From Curtobacterium sp. MMLR14_010 (GTDB lineage: Bacteria > Actinomycetota > Actinomycetes > Actinomycetales > Microbacteriaceae), in NCBI RefSeq assembly GCF_001865015.1, contig NZ_MJGV01000101.1:87971-151970 (forward strand): a DNA stretch of 64,000 bases. The letters run 5' to 3'. The notes below the pieces were generated by a model. That model had not been told where the DNA came from, made no database searches, and saw nothing but the letters and a program-made list of their open reading frames with translations. Position 1 is the stretch's first letter, and each line of letters opens with the position of its first letter. Positions 61,041-64,000 of this stretch are shown here, one piece after another. Made by a program: the position numbers and the translations under genes.

Positions 61041-62366
61041 GTGACACACACGCGATCCGCCGCACTCGGTGCGCTCGGCCTGGCAGCCGTGCTCGCCCTC
61101 ACCGGGTGCTCCGCAGGAAGCAACGGCGCTTCCGACAGCGGGACGAAGTCCATCGGCACACCCGATGGCACGGGCAAGACGATCACCGTCTGGATGATGA
61201 ACGGCGACCTCAGCGAGAAGGTGCTCGACGCCGCTGAGTCGCAGTTCACGAAGGCCACCGGAGCGAAGGTGAAGCTGCAGACCCAGCAGTGGGACGGCAT
61301 CACCACGAAGCTGACGACCGCGCTCGCGCAGTCCGACGCCCCGGACGTCGTCGACCTCGGCAACACGCAGGTCCCGGTGTACGCCGCGACCGGCGGGCTG
61401 AAGGACCTGACGCCGTACGAGTCGGAGCTCAAGGGCGGGCAGGAGTGGCTCTCCGGGCTCGAGGGCCCGGCCACCGTGGACGACAAGCTGTACGGCGCAC
61501 CGCTCTTCGCGGGCAACCGGGCCGTGATCTACAACAAGAAGGTCTGGTCGGACGCCGGTGTGACCGCGGCGCCGACGACGTACGAGGAGCTGACCGCGGA
61601 CCTCGACAAGGTCAAGGCGGCGAACACGCGCAGCGACTTCTCCGCGTTCTACATGCCCGGCCAGTACTGGTACGGCGGACTGCAGTGGGTGTGGGACGCC
61701 GGCGGGCAGATCGCGACGGAGAAGGGCGGCAAGTGGACCGGCACGCTCGACTCCGCCAAGGCCGTCAAGGGCCTCGACGCCTGGAAGGAGTTCCAGAACG
61801 CGTACTCGGCGTCGTCCACCCAGGACATCAACACGGACAAGCCGGCGCAGTCGGACATCTTCGCGCAGGGGAACACGTCGGCCTTCCTCGGGTCGGCGTG
61901 GGAGATCGGCTCCATCACGACCGCCAAGCCCGCGCTGAAGGACCAGATCGGCACGTTCCCGATGCCGTCCGTGTCGGGGTCGGGTACACAGCCCGTGTTC
62001 CTCGGTGGCTCGGACCTCGGGATCCCGGCGAAGTCGGCGAACCAGGACCTGGCGCTGTACTACCTGAAGATCCTGACCTCGAAGAAGTTCCAGCAGGACC
62101 AGGTGTTCGGGGTGGACGGCTGGGAGCCGAACTCCACGCAGCTGCTCACGGCGGTCGCCGGTGACGTCGACGCGCTGCACAAGCCGTACTTCGAGGCCGC
62201 CTCGACGAGCCGTCCGACCCCGGCGACGCCGGGCTGGTCGACGATCGAGGGCGACGCGAGCTTCCAGTCCATGTTCGCCGACGTGGCGACCGGCCGGAAG
62301 ACCGCGGAGGAGTCGGCGAAGGACTTCTCGAAGCACCTCACCTCGGCGCTCAACGCGAGTCTGTAG
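61041..62366 (+). CDS. Sugar-binding lipoprotein of an ABC importer
   Basis: A 441-residue family-1 solute-binding protein with lipobox ALTGC (C23). Typical fold marks are ITVWMMNGDLSEKVLDAA and APDVVDLGNTQVP. The C-terminal half has NTSAFLGSAWEIGSITTAKP. It is the first gene of a sugar importer with two permeases. GTG start with AGGGAGT upstream. The ligand is not predictable from sequence. Confidence 0.92.
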   Translation: MTHTRSAALGALGLAAVLALTGCSAGSNGASDSGTKSIGTPDGTGKTITVWMMNGDLSEKVLDAAESQFTKATGAKVKLQTQQWDGITTKLTTALAQSDAPDVVDLGNTQVPVYAATGGLKDLTPYESELKGGQEWLSGLEGPATVDDKLYGAPLFAGNRAVIYNKKVWSDAGVTAAPTTYEELTADLDKVKAANTRSDFSAFYMPGQYWYGGLQWVWDAGGQIATEKGGKWTGTLDSAKAVKGLDAWKEFQNAYSASSTQDINTDKPAQSDIFAQGNTSAFLGSAWEIGSITTAKPALKDQIGTFPMPSVSGSGTQPVFLGGSDLGIPAKSANQDLALYYLKILTSKKFQQDQVFGVDGWEPNSTQLLTAVAGDVDALHKPYFEAASTSRPTPATPGWSTIEGDASFQSMFADVATGRKTAEESAKDFSKHLTSALNASL

Positions 62367-62369
62367 TCG

Positions 62370-63434
62370 ATGACCTCGACCGCTGACACGGCGACCGGTC
62401 CGGCAGCTGCCGGGCCGGTCGCCGGCGCTGACGCCGGTGCTGCCGGGCTCATAGCCGGTCCCTCCGGTCGCCCGGGCGGCACTGGCCGCGCAGGGCGTCC
62501 GGGTCGACCCGGACGTCCTGGGCCCGGCCGGCGTCGGCCGGTCACGGCGTCGCGGGCGCCGCTGGTGCTCCTGGCCCCGGCCGCCGTGATCCTGCTCGCG
62601 CTCGTCGTCTACCCGCTGGTCCGGCTCGTCGTCATCTCCTTCCAGGAGTACGGCCTGCGTGCGATCTTCACCGGGCAGGCCGGGTTCGCCGGGGTCGCGA
62701 ACTACACGAACGTGCTCACCGATGCGAGCTTCTGGCCCGTCATCCTGCGCACGGTCGTCGTCACCGCGGCGATGGTGCTCGGCACGCTGGTGATCGGCAT
62801 GGGGGTGTCGCAGCTGCTCACCCGGCTCGGTGTCGTGATGCGCACGGTCGTGAGCGTGGTGCTCGTGCTGGCCTGGGCGATGCCGAACGTGGCGTCGAGC
62901 CTGGTCTGGCAGTGGCTGTTCCAGCCGTTCTACGGCGTGCTCAACTGGGTCATCACGCAGATGCGGGTGTTCGGCGACCACACGCAGGACAACTGGGCGT
63001 CGCACCCGGCGCAGGCGTACACGATCGTGCTGACGCTCGTGATCTGGCAGGCGGTGCCCTTCGTGGCGCTGACGCTCTACGCGGCGCAGTCGCAGATCGC
63101 GCCCGAGTACTACGAGGCCGGCTCGCTCGACGGCGCCACCACGTGGGCGATGTACCGGGCGATCACGCTGCCCGCGCTCGCGCCGACCCTGCTCCTGGTG
63201 ACGATCCTGTCGGTGATCTGGGACTTCAACGTGTTCAACCAGATCTGGTTGCTCACCCGCGGCGGCCCAGAGGACGCCACCCTGACGCTCGGCATCTGGA
63301 CCTTCGTGAAGTCGTTCGTCTCCAACGCCTACGGGCAGGGTGCGGCGATCGCGGTCATCTCGACCGTCATCCTCGGCGTGCTCTCCAGCTACTACATCCG
63401 CCGGCTCGTCCGGAGCGGGGAGGAGGACCTGTGA
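62370..63434 (+). CDS. Sugar ABC transporter permease (MalF type) with long N-terminal tail
   Basis: A 354-residue permease. Residues 1-55 are an unusual Ala/Gly then Gly/Arg/Pro-rich tail (for example GRPGRPGRPGPGRRRP). Six membrane segments follow. The EAA-type loop is YYEAGSLDGATTWAMYRAITLP. The 3' end overlaps the next permease start as GTGA. Confidence 0.92.
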   Translation: MTSTADTATGPAAAGPVAGADAGAAGLIAGPSGRPGGTGRAGRPGRPGRPGPGRRRPVTASRAPLVLLAPAAVILLALVVYPLVRLVVISFQEYGLRAIFTGQAGFAGVANYTNVLTDASFWPVILRTVVVTAAMVLGTLVIGMGVSQLLTRLGVVMRTVVSVVLVLAWAMPNVASSLVWQWLFQPFYGVLNWVITQMRVFGDHTQDNWASHPAQAYTIVLTLVIWQAVPFVALTLYAAQSQIAPEYYEAGSLDGATTWAMYRAITLPALAPTLLLVTILSVIWDFNVFNQIWLLTRGGPEDATLTLGIWTFVKSFVSNAYGQGAAIAVISTVILGVLSSYYIRRLVRSGEEDL

Positions 63435-64000
63435 CCGACACCGAGGTACGTCCAGCAGTCGGTTCTGCGGCGCGGCCCGTCGTCCGGCGGCGGAAGCAGC
63501 GCCCGCGGGTGCTCGCCAATACCCTCGCGGTGCTGTTCTGCCTGGTGTGGGTGTTCCCGATCTACTGGATGGTGAACACCGCGTTCAAGCCGGCGGACGA
63601 GGTCACCACGATGACCCCGATCTGGTTCCCACTGCACCCGACGATCGAGAACTTCACCCGCGCGTTGACGCAGGAGAACTTCCTCGGGTACCTCCGGAAC
63701 TCCGCCATCGTCGTGGTGGCCGCCGTGCTGCTCTCGATCGTCGTCGGGTTCCTGGCGTCGGCGGCGCTCTCGCGGTTCCGGTTCCGCGGGCGCCGGGCGA
63801 TCCTCGTCGGGATCCTGTTCGTGCAGATGATCCCGTCCGGTGCCCTGCTCATCCCGCTGTTCCTGTCGTTCCAGTCCCTCGGGCTGCTCAACAGCTACCT
63901 CGGGCTGATCCTGGCGTACGTCGCGAGCGTCCTGCCGTTCTCGATCTGGGTGATGCGCGGCTTCTTCGTCGCGGTCCCGATCGAGATCGAGGAAGCGGCG
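63431..64000 (+). CDS. Sugar ABC transporter permease (MalG type), cut by the window end
   Basis: 190 codons visible. After a basic cytoplasmic start (VVRRRKQRPRVL), the first membrane segment contains VFPIYWMVNTAFKP, typical of MalG-type permeases, and the frame runs to the start of the EAA loop (IEIEEAA) at the last base. The remaining ~90 residues lie outside. The importer's ATPase is not seen in the window. Confidence 0.92.
   Translation, partial: MTDTEVRPAVGSAARPVVRRRKQRPRVLANTLAVLFCLVWVFPIYWMVNTAFKPADEVTTMTPIWFPLHPTIENFTRALTQENFLGYLRNSAIVVVAAVLLSIVVGFLASAALSRFRFRGRRAILVGILFVQMIPSGALLIPLFLSFQSLGLLNSYLGLILAYVASVLPFSIWVMRGFFVAVPIEIEEAA

Overview
The window is high-GC actinobacterial DNA, most likely from Microbacteriaceae and plausibly a Curtobacterium-like organism. 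This rests on a C50-type carotenoid cluster (crtB-crtI-crtYe-crtYf-crtEb), an HspR/HAIR-controlled chaperone operon, a surface protein ending in an LAxTG sortase signal, an Lsr2-type remnant, many start/stop overlaps (ATGA, GTGA, TTGA), and several genes whose -10 box lies 6-8 nt before the start codon (leaderless style). The genus is an inference; no rRNA marker is present. No tRNA, rRNA, CRISPR array, insertion sequence or integrase was recognised.

Layout. 1-4.2 kb: carotenoid operon, entered just inside crtB. 4.5-9.1 kb: housekeeping and accessory genes (Gfo/Idh/MocA oxidoreductase, metallo-beta-lactamase-fold hydrolase, DUF3618-like plus YihY/BrkB membrane pair, a 44-residue glycine-zipper peptide, SDR). 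9.2-13.1 kb: a 1308-residue surface protein with ten tandem repeats and an LAFTG anchor. 13.2-15.4 kb: ABC-F ATPase and DUF3151 protein. 15.6-22.1 kb (minus strand): sugar importer (binding protein, two permeases) translationally coupled to a LacZ-type beta-galactosidase. 22.3-26.3 kb: acidic protein plus baeRF-type protein, then a divergent MFS/GntR pair with a clear double operator. 26.5-35.3 kb: a LacI regulator followed by an Opp/Dpp-type importer with a fused double ATPase, an alpha/beta hydrolase and a GH1 glycosidase, with a LacI-type operator inside the promoter. 35.4-36.6 kb: ankyrin protein.

36.6-40.2 kb is the foreign-looking part. Gene 37105-39306 has visibly lower GC than its surroundings and encodes a 733-residue protein with a PD-(D/E)xK-like N terminus and a PIN-like domain. 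It is followed by a decayed lsr2 gene and a small orphan ORF. This is the best candidate for an undescribed (possibly defence) function.

40.3-44.5 kb: dnaK-grpE-dnaJ-hspR with HAIR operators; clpB at 52-54.2 kb carries its own HAIR site and lacks the Clp N-domain. Between them lie an RlmG/RsmC-like methyltransferase, an aldo/keto reductase, a beta-mannosidase, tatA and a DHA2 MFS exporter. 55.3-60.7 kb: two-component system, Cys-rich lipoprotein, peptidoglycan-binding adaptor and MacB-like ABC transporter, apparently one unit. 61.0-64.0 kb: another sugar ABC importer, cut by the window end.

Several palindromic repeats sit between genes: a CTGGAGGCC...GGCCTCCAG family (54.7 and 60.8 kb, with half copies elsewhere, some inside genes) and a second family at 4.3 and 23.9 kb. 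Carbohydrate uptake and glycosidases (LacZ, GH1, beta-mannosidase, three importers) dominate the metabolism, fitting a plant- or soil-associated lifestyle.
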